Part shown: positions 23,907-34,299 of the stretch, piece by piece | Numbering within the stretch: the first letter of the stretch is position 1 | Layout: the number at the start of each line of letters is the position of its first letter | Source of the DNA: Eucalyptus grandis | Taxonomy: Eukaryota > Streptophyta > Magnoliopsida > Myrtales > Myrtaceae | NCBI RefSeq assembly: GCF_016545825.1 | Contig: NC_052614.1 | Coordinates: 28,793,669-28,857,668, forward strand | Length of the DNA: 64,000 nt | Direction of reading: 5' to 3' | Made by a program: the position numbers and the translations under genes | Notes under the pieces: generated by a model | Told to the model about the DNA's origin: nothing | What the model saw: the letters and a program-made list of their open reading frames with translations, nothing else | Database searches by the model: none

Positions 23907-24118
23907 AGATTCATTCTACAATCTCGAGTATGAATATCTTGACTTGACCGCCCAATTACAATGGTCCCACATCCAAAGCGCATAATGCGAAGTAAAATGA
24001 GGAAAGACCTTGATAATATCGAATGTAATGTCCAACCTTTTTCGAAGTATGATACCGAGATTTCACGAAAGAAACTGGTCAGAGGAGAGGCAGGACGCAC
24101 TTGAAATTCCAGTGTTGC

Positions 24119-24235
24119 CCCAAAGATAAGCCCGCTCGTCGTGGCCACGAAATAGGTGATCACCACCGAGAGCATTATCCTGCTCCTGAGGCCGTCAGCA
24201 TTGCCGCAGTCGACGGTAAATCCTCCTACCGCCAT
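24119..24235 (-). pseudogene. N-terminal exon fragment of a monosaccharide/proton symporter (STP/HEX6-like)
   Basis: From ATG 24235 the peptide begins MAVGGFTVD and continues LRSRIMLSVVITYFVATTSG to LIFG. This matches the layout of plant sugar transport proteins: a short Gly-rich cytosolic tail, then the first membrane helix ending (G/S)GLIFGYDIGISGG. Similarity stops right after LIFG, where relatives have Tyr-Asp-Ile-Gly, so the rest of the gene is missing here. A MITE at 23610-23906 lies about 200 bp downstream. The C-terminal end of a transporter of the same kind is found on the opposite strand at 27618-27742. The family transports hexoses with protons across the plasma membrane; this fragment cannot. 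Confidence 0.6.
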
Positions 24236-24289
24236 CTCTCTCTCTTGCTATCATCTTACTCTCTCTATCGACTGCAATGTTATAGATGA

Positions 24290-24708
24290 AGCCAATTTTT
24301 TTTTTTTTTTTTTTTCAAGGAGATTTTTTATTTTTCCTATTAGATGTGCTTTTAGGTTCAAAGAGATACCTTTATATTAGTGGTATGAAGACGCTAGCCG
24401 TTAAGACGTTGAAAAATAAAATACAGAGGCAAGAAAAAGAGAGAAGAAAAAAAAGTGAGCTTTTTCTTTGTAAGGATTCTCAATTTCTTTATGCTTTGAT
24501 CTTAAGAGAAGATCATCATTATATTCCAACTTTCTTCGAAGTCTAATGGATTCACAGAGTATCTCTACACGGAGACGTAGCCTAGGTTTGTGTGAACTTT
24601 GATAACAAATTTTTTGGCGTATTCTTTTGATTATGTTCTTTATTATTATATTCTGTTTGGTGAATTGTTTGCGAGTTTTTTCTGGAATTGGTGTGCGATT
24701 ACACAACA
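24290..24708 (+). repeat. Probable left LTR of a decayed Ty1/copia element
   Basis: The segment ends in acacaaca at 24708. It is followed two bases later by tagtgtcaaaagcc (24711-24724), a worn version of the initiator-Met tRNA primer-binding site TGGTATCAGAGCC of copia elements. The phrase acacggagacgtagcctagg near 24568 resembles the conserved end region of copia LTRs. The left boundary is uncertain (a TG near 24278 is possible). Confidence 0.5.
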
Positions 24709-25420
24709 ACTAGTGTCAAAAGCCTTGGTTGGCAAATCGAGAACATTGAGGGTTTTTGTTGACATTCGATTGAAAGCAAATAGTATGTTAGAAGATAAAA
24801 TCAAAATCGATAAGTTCAATGGACATGATTTCGGATGGTGGAAATTCTAAATCGAGGATTATCTTTATCAAAAAATCTTTATGCACCACTTGAGGGCTGG
24901 AAACACAAGATGGTGGAAGTAGATCCGACAACAAAAGCTAGATGGAAAACTCTTGATTGAAAGGCATTGGGTGCGATTCTTTGATGAAAAAGACAAAGTA
25001 CTGCATCGCGAAAGCAAAAACTGCAAAAGAAGCCATGTATATTCTAATGAATATTTATGAGAAGCTATTAACATCAAATCTAGTATTTTTGTTGAAGAAA
25101 CTAGTTAATATGAAGTTATCTAATCAAGGTTTTGTTGAATATATTAATAGTTCCACACAAGCCACAGGTTAATTGGAATCCATATGTATAAATTTAGATA
25201 TGAAGCTTCAAGCTTTATTATTTTTATGTTCTCTACCAAAAAGCTACAATACCACAGTACAAGCAATTTTTAGATTTCGTGAATTTATGCTTTTGAGACA
25301 ATCTTTATTAATCAACTTTGTTCATGGAAGGAGTCCACTCATCTATACTTATTTAAAGAAAGAGATTTCTCTCCTAATCTCACACCCTAAATTACTCCAA
25401 AACTAGGTTATGATAATAAT
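24709..25420 (+). pseudogene. Ty1/copia gag remnant
   Basis: Broken frames read IDKFNGHDFGWWKF (24810-24848), then IAKAKTAKEAMYILMNIYEK (about 25009-25068) and LQALLFLCSLPKSYNTTVQA (about 25209-25268). This is the order and content of the copia UBN2-type gag domain (WxxW start, LWxxL-like helix, LLxSLPxSY box). Stops at 24850, near 24920 and at 25170 and frame changes show decay. The zinc knuckle, protease and pol do not follow, so the element is deleted internally. Confidence 0.75.
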
Positions 25421-26067
25421 CTAAATTAATCTTAAGTGAACCCACATGCCATTTTCATAGTTTGACACTTAAAAGTGAAAATCACGATTAGCTGTCAACT
25501 CTCACTATATATATATAGTTAGTTAATTGTCAAAAGAAAAAAAAAATGCAATTTTGCTTCTTTTTAACGAGGAAACCGTTCATCATTTGAAACTTTACTT
25601 GGGGGCTGGAGGACAATTCGTCATAAATGGAGTGATTGGATCTAGTTGTCCCTTATTTAAAAGATCCGATTCCAATCTAATACAAGCTAATCAAATTGGC
25701 ATTTTAGAGAATATTCAATTCCCTGTACATCCGACGCTTTCTCTATTATTCCACGTGAATCTTAATCGCCCTCTCTAGAATCATGCCCTCGAGAGGAAAG
25801 ACCTAGTAATTGCATTTTTATTAAATCCGCCGCCAATATAAAGAAATTCTTACACTATTTATTATTGAATGGATTGTCTGACCGAATTTTTCCACGCGCC
25901 CCTCATCCAACGTTATTGGATGTAATAATAATCTAGTAATTTAAACGGCTGACCTGGCATTTGTCGACATCAAACGGTTTCCTAGGGAAATGGGCGTAGT
26001 TGGCTACTCCGGTGGTAGCTGGTCACGTGGGGAAGCGTTCCAGTGGCAGTGGGTGCACCTTAACGCA
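25421..26067. other. Intergenic, no gene recognised
   Basis: AT-rich DNA with a short TA run at 25507-25520. The open frame at 25527-25778 shows no domain. Confidence 0.4.
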
Positions 26068-26495
26068 AAAGCTAATCTAATCATTTAAGAGCTAAGGCGC
26101 GTTAGTTGCTGTTCGCAGACGGCATTTTCTTCTTCCATTGCAAAGAATTAATACAATCAGTCCTATGGACCTAAACAAGTCCTACAAAAACTTAATCCTA
26201 GACCTTGCTAGAGCCTCCCAATTCTTATGTAAAATAATTAGAAAGTAGAGTCCGGGAGGGACTAGAAAAATATATTATGTAGTCACCGATACTTCAAAAT
26301 AAAGAATGCAATCTAAAAGCTAGTCATGTTAGCAAACAGATGCAGATGATCTTTGGTGATTGGAAACAATCCCTAGCATGATGAGGAACTCTTTAACACA
26401 AAGCTATCATTTAAGTGATAGCTAAGGCGCATTAGCTATTCTTTGCACTACGCATTTTCTTCTTCTATTTGCAAAGAACTAATATAACCAATCCG
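26068..26495. repeat. Two direct repeats 330 bp apart
   Basis: gctaaggcgc(g/a)ttagt at 26091 and at 26421 begins a shared tract that includes gcattttcttcttc and tttgcaaagaa(c/t)taatata. The preceding atcatttaag is also shared. They are diverged by small indels and could be the ends of an eroded element. Confidence 0.6.
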
Positions 26496-26532
26496 ATCCC
26501 TTTAGTGCAAGCACCTTTTGCCCGCCTAATGA

Positions 26533-26718
26533 CATCATCAAACATACACTCGGTTCGCTTTTCACTTGACGGGTAAAACTCGCCGCAAGTATGGAGTTGA
26601 AACGACAAATGGAAATTTACCAAAAGGAGTGCTGGTTCTTGGTGTTAACGTGTATGCGGATATGGGGCTTTTCACGGCAAAAGACAAGAAAGGCACAAGG
26701 CAAGGGAATTTACAGTGA
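26533..26718 (+). other. Short coding-like frame of unknown origin
   Basis: An open frame of about 60 codons, without an ATG at its start, reads PKGVLVLGVNVYADMGLFTA followed by a Lys-rich tail and TGA at 26716. The composition looks protein-like, with alternating hydrophobic strand and charged tail. I do not recognise the family. It could be a transposon or gene fragment, or chance. Confidence 0.2.
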
Positions 26719-26879
26719 GTAGCTCGTGTCTTACCAGTAGAGGTGGCGTATCGACCCATATTTTAACTCATACTTGTTAAGTAGGGTGAAATATGGGTAG
26801 CCTAAAATTTGAAATATGGTTTTAATAAAGCTAAGGACAATTAATGATGAGTTTTAGTGGATTTATCAATAAACCAACT
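26719..26879. other. Intergenic spacer
   Basis: AT-rich spacer between the unknown coding-like frame and the minisatellite-like tract. Nothing is recognised in it. Confidence 0.4.
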
Positions 26880-27560
26880 TTCGCCCAATTGATCAAAATG
26901 TAATACTCTCTTGTGCTTGTGCCCAAGTTCTTAGTGGCCTTGCGCATGTATCTGGCTCCCACACCCAAATCACTAGCATCTAGCTCAAGTCCATTGAGAT
27001 CAAACCTAATTCCTCTATGATTGGGTCCCAACTGACAAATGCTAGCCTAGGTCCCTTGAGGTCGGGCCTAAGACCCTAGTTGTTGTGTTTGGGTCCACAA
27101 AGGCTAGGTTTGAGACCTCGGTGCTGGTGCTTGATTCCATGGCCACTATGCCTAGCTAGTCGGCCGCACCCAAGTCACCGGCACTTAGCTTGGGTTCACC
27201 AAGGTCAAGCCTAATTCCTCGCATGTCGAGCCCGGATCCACAAAGTTTTGAGGTGAAGGCCAAGACCTCGATGCCTATCTTTGAGGTCAATAGAGGCCTA
27301 GCCCAAGTCCCTTGAAGTCGAGCCAGAGACCTTGTGCTAATGCTTGGGTCCTTGGTGGCACTACCTTGGTATTTGGTTCTCGTGCCCTACTCATTGGTGT
27401 ATGGCTTGGGTCCATCAAGGCCTAGCACTGTTCCTCAACAGCCTTGTCCACATAGGCTGGGCTCAAGTCCCTTGAAGTTGCACCTAAAACTTTGGTGCCC
27501 ATGCTCAGGTCATTTGCAGCCATGCTTGAAACCGAGCATTGTGCCAAAGCAATTGACGCC
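26880..27560. repeat. Degenerate minisatellite-like tract
   Basis: Phrases recur in changing order: gtcccttgag(g/a)tcg, gcctaagacc, ttgggtccac(c/a)aagg and ggtgctggtgctt. Units of roughly 30-60 bases are spread over nearly 700 bases, with higher GC than the surroundings. No regular period and no coding function are seen. Such tracts occur inside plant transposons. Confidence 0.5.
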
Positions 27561-27617
27561 TGGTTCTATCCGTCAAGCTCGGGCCAAGTTTCTCCGATGT
27601 TCCACATCTCTAGGAAC

Positions 27618-27742
27618 GCTGTGATGACGATCTCTGTGGTGCTCTTCTTGCCGGAGACCGAGGGGTTCCATTGGACCCAATGCATGTAGTGTGGGAGCGG
27701 AATCGGTACTGGCAAAGGTTTGTTAACAAGGAATCGTACTAG
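27618..27742 (+). pseudogene. C-terminal end of a monosaccharide transporter (STP-like)
   Basis: VMTISVVLFLPETEG corresponds to the last membrane helix and the LPETKG signature of plant sugar porters. After a one-base loss near 27665 another frame continues VPLDPMHVVWERNRYWQRFV and ends with TAG at 27740-27742, the usual STP cytosolic tail. Upstream sequence is repeat-like and does not encode the preceding helices. Together with the opposite-strand N-terminal piece at 24119-24235 it suggests a dismembered transporter gene. Confidence 0.65.
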
Positions 27743-28398
27743 CTCGTGTCTTGTCTCTGTTGATTCAAGGGAGAAAAAGGGAGATACGTACTGAATTCCA
27801 GAGACACGAGGGTCATTGGGGGCAAGGGAATTTCATGCGTTTTTCATTTGGGCGCAACATGCTTGAAGGAGCACAAATCTGAAGGGTCTTCTAAATTCTA
27901 ATAGCATCGGATATTATGCAACATTGGATCTTGTTAATGAGCAATGGGCTTTCGCGTCCTCCTTTTGTTGTGGGCTTGAAGAATCCCAAATTCCTAATAA
28001 TATAGCCTACTAGCAAAGGCAGCTCAAAACTTAAAAACAACCCCAATGCGAGTAGTTTTGTGATTTCACCTATAGCTCCCGAGTCAAGCCGATTTCAACC
28101 CCTAATGGAACAATTTTGGCCCAAATTGACTCGTGAAACCCTAGAATTTGGGAACCGAAGTTGAAAATTTGACTATAGAATGCAGGATCCTAGTTTACAT
28201 GAATGTTCTTGCGTATATGAATACTTGGATTGTCATACGTAATGATTATGGACATTTAAAGAATCAAAGCATTGAAGATAACCTCTTTCCTGGTGAATTT
28301 TCATGACTTGTAAATTCAATGTTCTTGCTATGATATTTTCATTTGTCAATGCAGGCTAGCCTTTCATATTTAGAATAAATTGTCTATCTTGATATGGT
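27743..28398. other. Intergenic, no gene recognised
   Basis: Mixed-composition DNA without domain-bearing frames. tgggggcaagggaatttcat (about 27817) partly repeats caaggcaagggaatttaca (about 26697). Confidence 0.4.
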
Positions 28399-28590
28399 TA
28401 CTAATCCCTTTTGCCATGGGCAAACATCCACATTGAGATTGTTCGTCACTTTATTTGTGGAGGTCGAATTGGAGATAGTGTTGTCATCAGTCGTGTTCCC
28501 ACCAGTCTCCACCTTGCAAAATAGCTTTTTATTAAAGCACTGGGTTGTGATAGGTTTCCTCTTTCGATCAAGCTGGGGCAATGACTTTAA
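28399..28590 (+). pseudogene. 3' end of a Ty1/copia pol (RNase H tail)
   Basis: In shifting frames the sequence gives NPFCHG, then HIEIVRHFI and SRVPTSLHLA, and finally FIKALGCDRF. This is the order of the copia RNase H C-terminus (NP.xHxRTKHIEIDxHFxR ... ADxFTKALG). A stop lies after HLAK. A shorter version of the same tail (gcttgcaaaatagc ... aaagcactgggttg) stands in front of the second SC35 copy at 47228-47290, so this remnant was part of the duplicated block. Confidence 0.65.
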
Positions 28591-28876
28591 TATGGTTTTG
28601 TTCTGCGATTCTCTTTCTTTGTAACGTCGCCCTATGTTTCTCCTCGGACAGCCACGATCCGATTTGGTCCTAACCGACCCGGATCGAGCCCAAAAACAGA
28701 CCCGCACGATCCGGCCCATTCCGGCCCGCTAACCCGTTCTCGGGTCTTCCCTTATCTTGCTCTCGAAGTCGGCGGAACCCTTCGGACGCTCGACAAAGCT
28801 AAAGCCCCAGCGGAGCATCTCTCTCTCTATCTCTCGCCGGAGGAGGAGAAGAAGAAGCAGCAGCGGCGGCGCGCAG
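28591..28876 (+). promoter_or_regulatory. SC35 upstream region and 5' leader
   Basis: The sequence between the copia tail and the ATG is GC-rich and is retained, with changes, before the second copy (about 47291-47587). Shared phrases include gattctctttctttgtaacg, cagccacgatc and gatccggcccat, and a purine-rich run of aga/gag units comes just before the ATG. I see no TATA box; housekeeping SR genes often lack one. Confidence 0.4.
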
Positions 28877-31800
28877 ATGTCGCATTTCGGAAGATCAGGG
28901 CCGCCGGACATCGCCGACACTTACTCGCTCCTCATCCTCAACATCTCCTTCCGTAGCCCTCTCCTTCCCTCTCCTCCGCTTCCCTATCCCGAGTCTCTGT
29001 CTCTCTCTCTCTATTTCAATGCCTTTGTGCGGTTGTGTCGCAGGGACCAGCGCCGACGACCTCTTCCCTCTCTTCGACAAGTACGGCAAGGTCGTCGACG
29101 TGTTCATTCCCAGGGACCGGAGGTACGTGTGTTTCCTCTGCTCCGTTCCCTTTTGCTTCGTGGGTCGCGTGTTGAGGGTTGGGGATTTTGTTGCCGTGCT
29201 CTGATGTGGTCGCGCAGGACTGGGGAATCGAGAGGGTTCGCGTTCGTGAGGTACAAGTACGCGGACGAGGCGCAGAAGGCGGTGGACAAGCTCGATGGTG
29301 TCGCTCTTGTCTCTGATTTTTAGTTCCTTCGGTGACGAGGGTTTCTGTTTGCGTTGTGCGGGAAACGCTTGGATTGGCGTTTGATTTATTGTTCGGTTTT
29401 CTTGTTGAAAGGGAGAGTCGTGGATGGGAGAGAGATTGGGGTTCAGTTCGCCAAGTACGGTCCCAATGCCGAGAGAATGTAAGCTGTTCGATTATCTCAC
29501 CTTTTAGCTTTCGAATTGTTCAAGATTGTGCCTCTTTCGGGTTAAAATACAGTGCAATGCCAATCTGGTACGAGCTCACTGGAGGGAATTTGGTTTTCTT
29601 GGAATAAACCTTGAAATGGTGCAAGTTGCCATGACCTTGTTAACATGATTCTGTCAGTGGAGGATTCGTTTTGCCAAATAACCTGTAAAAGATGGCCTAA
29701 AGAAAAGGAAAAAAATAGATTTCTTGAATAACTTCGCTGTCAGTTTCTTGTTATTGATTCTTCTGATGAGCTTGGCCTCTATTTCGCAACAGTGATAAGG
29801 GGAAGATTGCTGAACCGGTTTCAAAGATGAGAAGGCGGTCGAGAAGTCGCAGTCCTCGTCCAAGGTACGGTTTAAGTTTGTTAAGTTAGTAAAGTTACAC
29901 AAACTGTGTGTATGCAAATTGGTTTAAGTTTGTTAAGTTAGTAAAGTTATGCAAATTGTGTCTATATATACTAAAATGAGAAAATTCTACACTTGATTAT
30001 AAATTCGGGTTTAATGTGTTGACAACTGTCTGTAACTCACTATTGCTATAGTTGTTGATTTGTGTTTGAGGTGAAATTTCAAAATCATTTTTATAGAATG
30101 GTTAGGATACTTTGTCCTCTAATACTTACATAAGCCTGTTTACTAGCTTCACAATTCATTTATCTCTACATATCAAGAGTTAATAAAGGTTGCTGTAACT
30201 TTGATTGGGATTTAATAAAGGCAGCTGAAACTTTGATTGGGATCCTGATTGAATGAGAAAATAGGCAGGGTCAATTTACCATTGAAATCATGATGCTACA
30301 GTAGATAGAGGACCCATGACTAGAGCTCTTTGATGTACGAAGGATTAAGCCATCTAATTTGTTTTCAATGACTTGTGGAGTGTTTGAAGAGGAAAGGAGG
30401 GAATTTCTCCTTAGTTTACCTCTATATGACTGGACACCTGTCCCTTTGGGTTAACAATGTCACTGCTAATTTATTTTATAGGTTCCCTCCTGGCCTCATG
30501 AAAATCAAATTGCGAACTTTGTGCATAATCCTTACCATCCCTTGTTAGTTGTCTGCATGTAATGAAAACAGTTGATCAAGTTCATGGAGAGAACTGATCC
30601 TTGGAGGAATTAATGCTGTTAACAATGATGTGAGAAGCTTGTTTACGCATCTTATGGCTTATGGAAAATATCTATACCTTTTTAAAGACACAAATCATAA
30701 TATATGTTTAACATTTAAATGACATTAGAGGCAATTACTTTTAAAGAATTGGGGTGTTATATATTGAATTTGTTCACAGTAATCCAATGTCAAGAAATAG
30801 AATTACGTCCCAGCTGAATGCTGCAGCTGAATCTGAATGATAAAACCACAGTCACTCATGCATATAGTAAATTTGATTCGTTATTCTTCAGTTAGTGGAT
30901 AGGACTTTCCCATCTTTTCTTGAGATCTAAGCAACTAAGTTTGGAAGTGCAATTTCCAGAAAAATGTTGGGAGTGCAGTTACATTATGGTTGCTCAAACC
31001 AGCTAAGCAACTGGTCCTCATTTTTATTACGTTGGAAAAAGATTAACTGGATAATTTGGACCATAATTAAGGGATAAAACACATCAGTGTAATCAATCAT
31101 TGAGTGACAGAATTGATTATGAGAATCAGCTGACTGATAAAACAATTTGATGATTGAAGGGCCAAATTTAGGGTTTTGAGTTGAAGTCCAAGGTTTCCTC
31201 AATTTAAATGAAATTTAGGTTCTGAGTCTCGTAATTACAAAATCCAGTGTTATAGTAAAAGAGCATAGTCAATTTCATGTAAAATTGAGTGGGTTCCATT
31301 TTCCAGTGAAAAGACAGCATCAGCTGCAAGACTAGGACTGATTGAACATCTGCCAAAAGATTTAGAGCTCAATTGATCAGTGGGACAATGGGTAACACGT
31401 CGAGGACTTGTTTTGCACTTTTCCCAAAACTATTTTTATAAATTTGTGCTGGATGAAGAGCTTATGAACTTAGACTTACTCCATCAGCACTTGATGATAC
31501 AGCCTAATAAGATTGTAACTGTGTCGCCTTTAACTAAGATGTTCACACATGAAATTGTAAGCTCCCGTGACCTCCTTTTAACAAGTAAGTAAGGTGTCAA
31601 TGTGGTGTTGCTAATTTCTTTTGGCAAGTTCCCATTATGCCATTGAGTTGTTGGTTTCTAGATTCTCTTTTTTGGTCGTTTAAGCTTTGCAGTTCAGACA
31701 TTAGGTGACATCTGATTTTGTTGCACCTTGTTCTTTTGTTTGTAGCAAAATGAAAAAAATAACAGCAAGTAGCAGTTAACCCTTAACCATCTTAATGAGT

Positions 31801-32341
31801 ACTTGCATCTTGCAGAGTTGCAAGTAATTCCTCTCATTCTTTAATGCAACTGACAGTACAATGGATTTTCAGGTACAGAGATGAATATAGAGACCGTGAT
31901 TACAGGAGGAGAAGTCGCAGTAGAAGCGGCGGACGATATGATCGCGACAAGTACAGAGACGGGGGAAGGAGTTACCGTCACCGAAGTAGGAGCTATAGCC
32001 CAAGTCCTGATCGTCGCAGAGACCGAAGGGCACCCAAACATGATGATGAGGACCGAAGTCGGAGTGGATCATACACAAGGTGAGGCTCTCCTTATTTCCC
32101 TTTAATGCTTCTTTGGGTCACTTCTTGTTGAGAATTTCTATCTGATTGGAGTTCCCCAATTTTCAGTTCATCCCGGAGCCCGCAGAAAGCCAAATATGAG
32201 AGGAGTCGCTCTCCAAATCAGAGACCTTCTGCACTTGAAAGTCCTGATGTACGAAATGGTGAAAGAGATTCTCAGCTCCAAAGAGATGTGCCCAGTGGAC
32301 GTCCTGCCAATTCCGCTGGTGCATCTCCACGTAGTCCATAG
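28877..32341 (+). CDS. SC35: SC35-type serine/arginine-rich splicing factor (SRSF2 orthologue)
   Basis: Nuclear pre-mRNA splicing factor that binds exonic enhancers through an RRM and recruits the spliceosome through its RS domain. Seven coding exons, all GT-AG and in phase: 28877-28952, 29044-29122, 29218-29297, 29412-29478, 29793-29864, 31873-32079, 32167-32341 (TAG). They total 756 bases, 251 residues. It begins MSHFGRSGPPDIADTYSLL, as in Arabidopsis SC35. RNP2 lies at about residues 17-24, RNP1 RGFAFVRY at 57-64, and FAKYGPN closes the RRM near 91-97. The RS region from about 115 has RRRSRSRSP and HRSRSYSPSPDRRRDRR. It is shorter than the roughly 300-residue Arabidopsis protein. Intron 5 (29865-31872, 2.0 kb) splits the RS region and is a plausible site of regulated splicing. 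No lesion seen. A decayed duplicate lies at 47588-50958. Confidence 0.93.
29869..29972 (+). repeat. 52-bp tandem duplication in SC35 intron 5
   Basis: ggtttaagtttgttaagtta starts at 29869 and again at 29921. Both units continue with gtaaagtta(c/t)(a/g)caaa(c/t)tgtgt. The second SC35 copy also has both units (about 48501-48590), so this duplication is older than the gene duplication. Confidence 0.8.
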
Positions 32342-33099
32342 ATCGAGTGGTAAAATGACGTGAATGGATTTTGTCTCACTCTATCGCAACTATTTGATCC
32401 TTATGTCTCTGTTTTTTCATGTTGCCTTTTTAGGAAAGATGAGTGCCCCAGGTCGTGGGAGTCATTTTTGCTCAACAAACAATTATACTTTATCCTGAGT
32501 TGCTCTTGATTGGGTGGACAGATGCTTCGTTGCGTGCAGTGATTTAGATGTTAATCCTAGGTTTGGTCGGGCGTGATGTTTTCCTTCTTTGAAGGCAGCT
32601 AGTCCGTCTTTTCTGACTTTGGTGGTCATTGTGATACTCTGATCTTATTCTTGTGCTATAATGTGCATTCATGAAGTCCATTTAAAGCGTATATTGTGAT
32701 GCACTTGTTCATAGGTCTCTGGCTACACTTTTAACTACTGTCGAGGGGGTGTGTCAGTTTAATCATACGTAATGCACATGGACAATGAGAGAATCGTGGT
32801 GGTGATGATCCTGCACTTTCGTTTGCCATTTTTTGGTCATAATCCACTAGCTATCTCCGAAGTTGGTCCTCTATGAGTGCCATATGGTTTTTCATTCCTC
32901 ATGAAATGATACTCCTGAATTTAGTGTGGTTTTTATATTCTCACTGCGGTGGGTGCTCTTTCGAGAGCACAGTACGATGAAAGTTGTAAGCTGTGCGCCA
33001 CTTTGGCATCCCTTCTTTTGGCAATTTTTTTGGGTCTTGATAAATTTGCATCAAAATGGGTTCCGTTTCTTGGCTTTGCATTGAGCTGATCGCACCAGC
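32342..33099 (+). other. SC35 3' flank / untranslated region
   Basis: No coding region. The sequence is paralleled at 50959-51540 (for example ggaaagatgagtgcccca(g) and ttcttgtgctataatgtgca), showing that the duplication continues past the gene. The 3' UTR end was not located. Confidence 0.5.
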
Positions 33100-33290
33100 A
33101 TTTAAATTTATTCGCTGGTTCATAGCCGGGACCTTTAATTTTTTACCCCAACTTGGACTTTATGGACACGAGTCTCAACAAGTTCTATGGAGAAATTTGG
33201 GGAAGTTGCATGCGTTTATGTGATCTAAGAATTGCTGGAAATAACATCACTGGCATCGAGGATGAACTTCCGACCATCTTATAGCTTGCA
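33100..33290 (+). pseudogene. MIK2-like LRR receptor kinase fragment (copy A)
   Basis: Interrupted frames read through agtctcaacaagttctatgg (near 33172), ggggaagttgcatgcgttta and attgctggaaataacatcac. These parallel 44450-44540 of the LRR receptor gene, which encode NKFYGEIS, NWGSC and IAGNKITG. It is a single LRR-length piece with no flanking gene and a deletion between GEI and the W codon. The same fragment follows the second SC35 copy at about 51560-51745. Confidence 0.7.
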
Positions 33291-34299
33291 GTCGCTCGTG
33301 TATCTGCTGATCCCCAACTCAGGCCGTCAATGGAAATGATTTCGTTCAATCATTTTCCATGGTGTTCAAAATTCACGGACAGCCACTGATCCTAGAAGAG
33401 ATGCGAAAGCTTCAAGCCGTTTACTGGATCAATTTGTAGAAGATTCTGTCCGATAAATGGTGTTGCTCTGTCAATCAGATGCAATTTCTTTAATGAAATT
33501 CAGAGTCCTTGCAACTATTTGATTTAAGTCTCAAACTTTTTTCATTCCATTGCTTCGCTCACTGATGATCTTTGTTTGGATTTAAAAGACTATTGACCGG
33601 CAACAGAATTTGAGTGCTTAACCCATACTGGCATGTTTATGAGGACTTCATTTCGTTCTCGCCCAAGTAAATATAGGACTGCCTTTTGTTTTGGAATAAG
33701 TAAAAGCTGAACTCTGGCATCTAGATTCATTTGTAGAGAGAAGACAGCTGAACTAAAGTGATATTTCGAACTGTTTCTGCATCTAGTCTTAATCAGACTA
33801 GGGTCATTGTAGTGAAATCTAAGAATCCATGTCGAGTTAGAGTGAGAAAATATAACCATTATATCAATGTAAAGTCGATGTATATAGTGTTTATCATCTA
33901 AAAAGCGAAGGGTTCATGTGAAGTTGAAATTGAACATTTATAAGAAGTCCAAAATTTGTCCATTGTTGGTCCTCTTATAATGCTTATTTCAGATTTATGT
34001 AGATGCAAAATCCCTTACATGCCGAAGAGTTTCGAAAAAAGCGTCTTTTTAGAGTGCATTCAATCAAAAACTAATTGTTTCTAATTGTGGCCATCCGGCA
34101 TAATTTTGTATTTTGTGTAACTTACTACCCGCTGGGTAACATAACCCAGAGCGCATTCAGTCAGTTCCTATCTCGAGTGCTACTGCATGTTGCTACGGCA
34201 AGAGTCTTTACTGGCAGTTCAGTAGCTTTTGATTGCTCCAAAGAGTATGGTTGTAGAGGAAATCCAAACTTCGTTTTCATTAGAGCTTTAAACTAAAAA
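33291..34299. other. Intergenic, no gene recognised
   Basis: The first part (to about 33475) is shared with 51790-51950. 33480-34290 has no counterpart in the other duplicate and is a candidate insertion. Only short open frames without domains are present. Confidence 0.4.
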
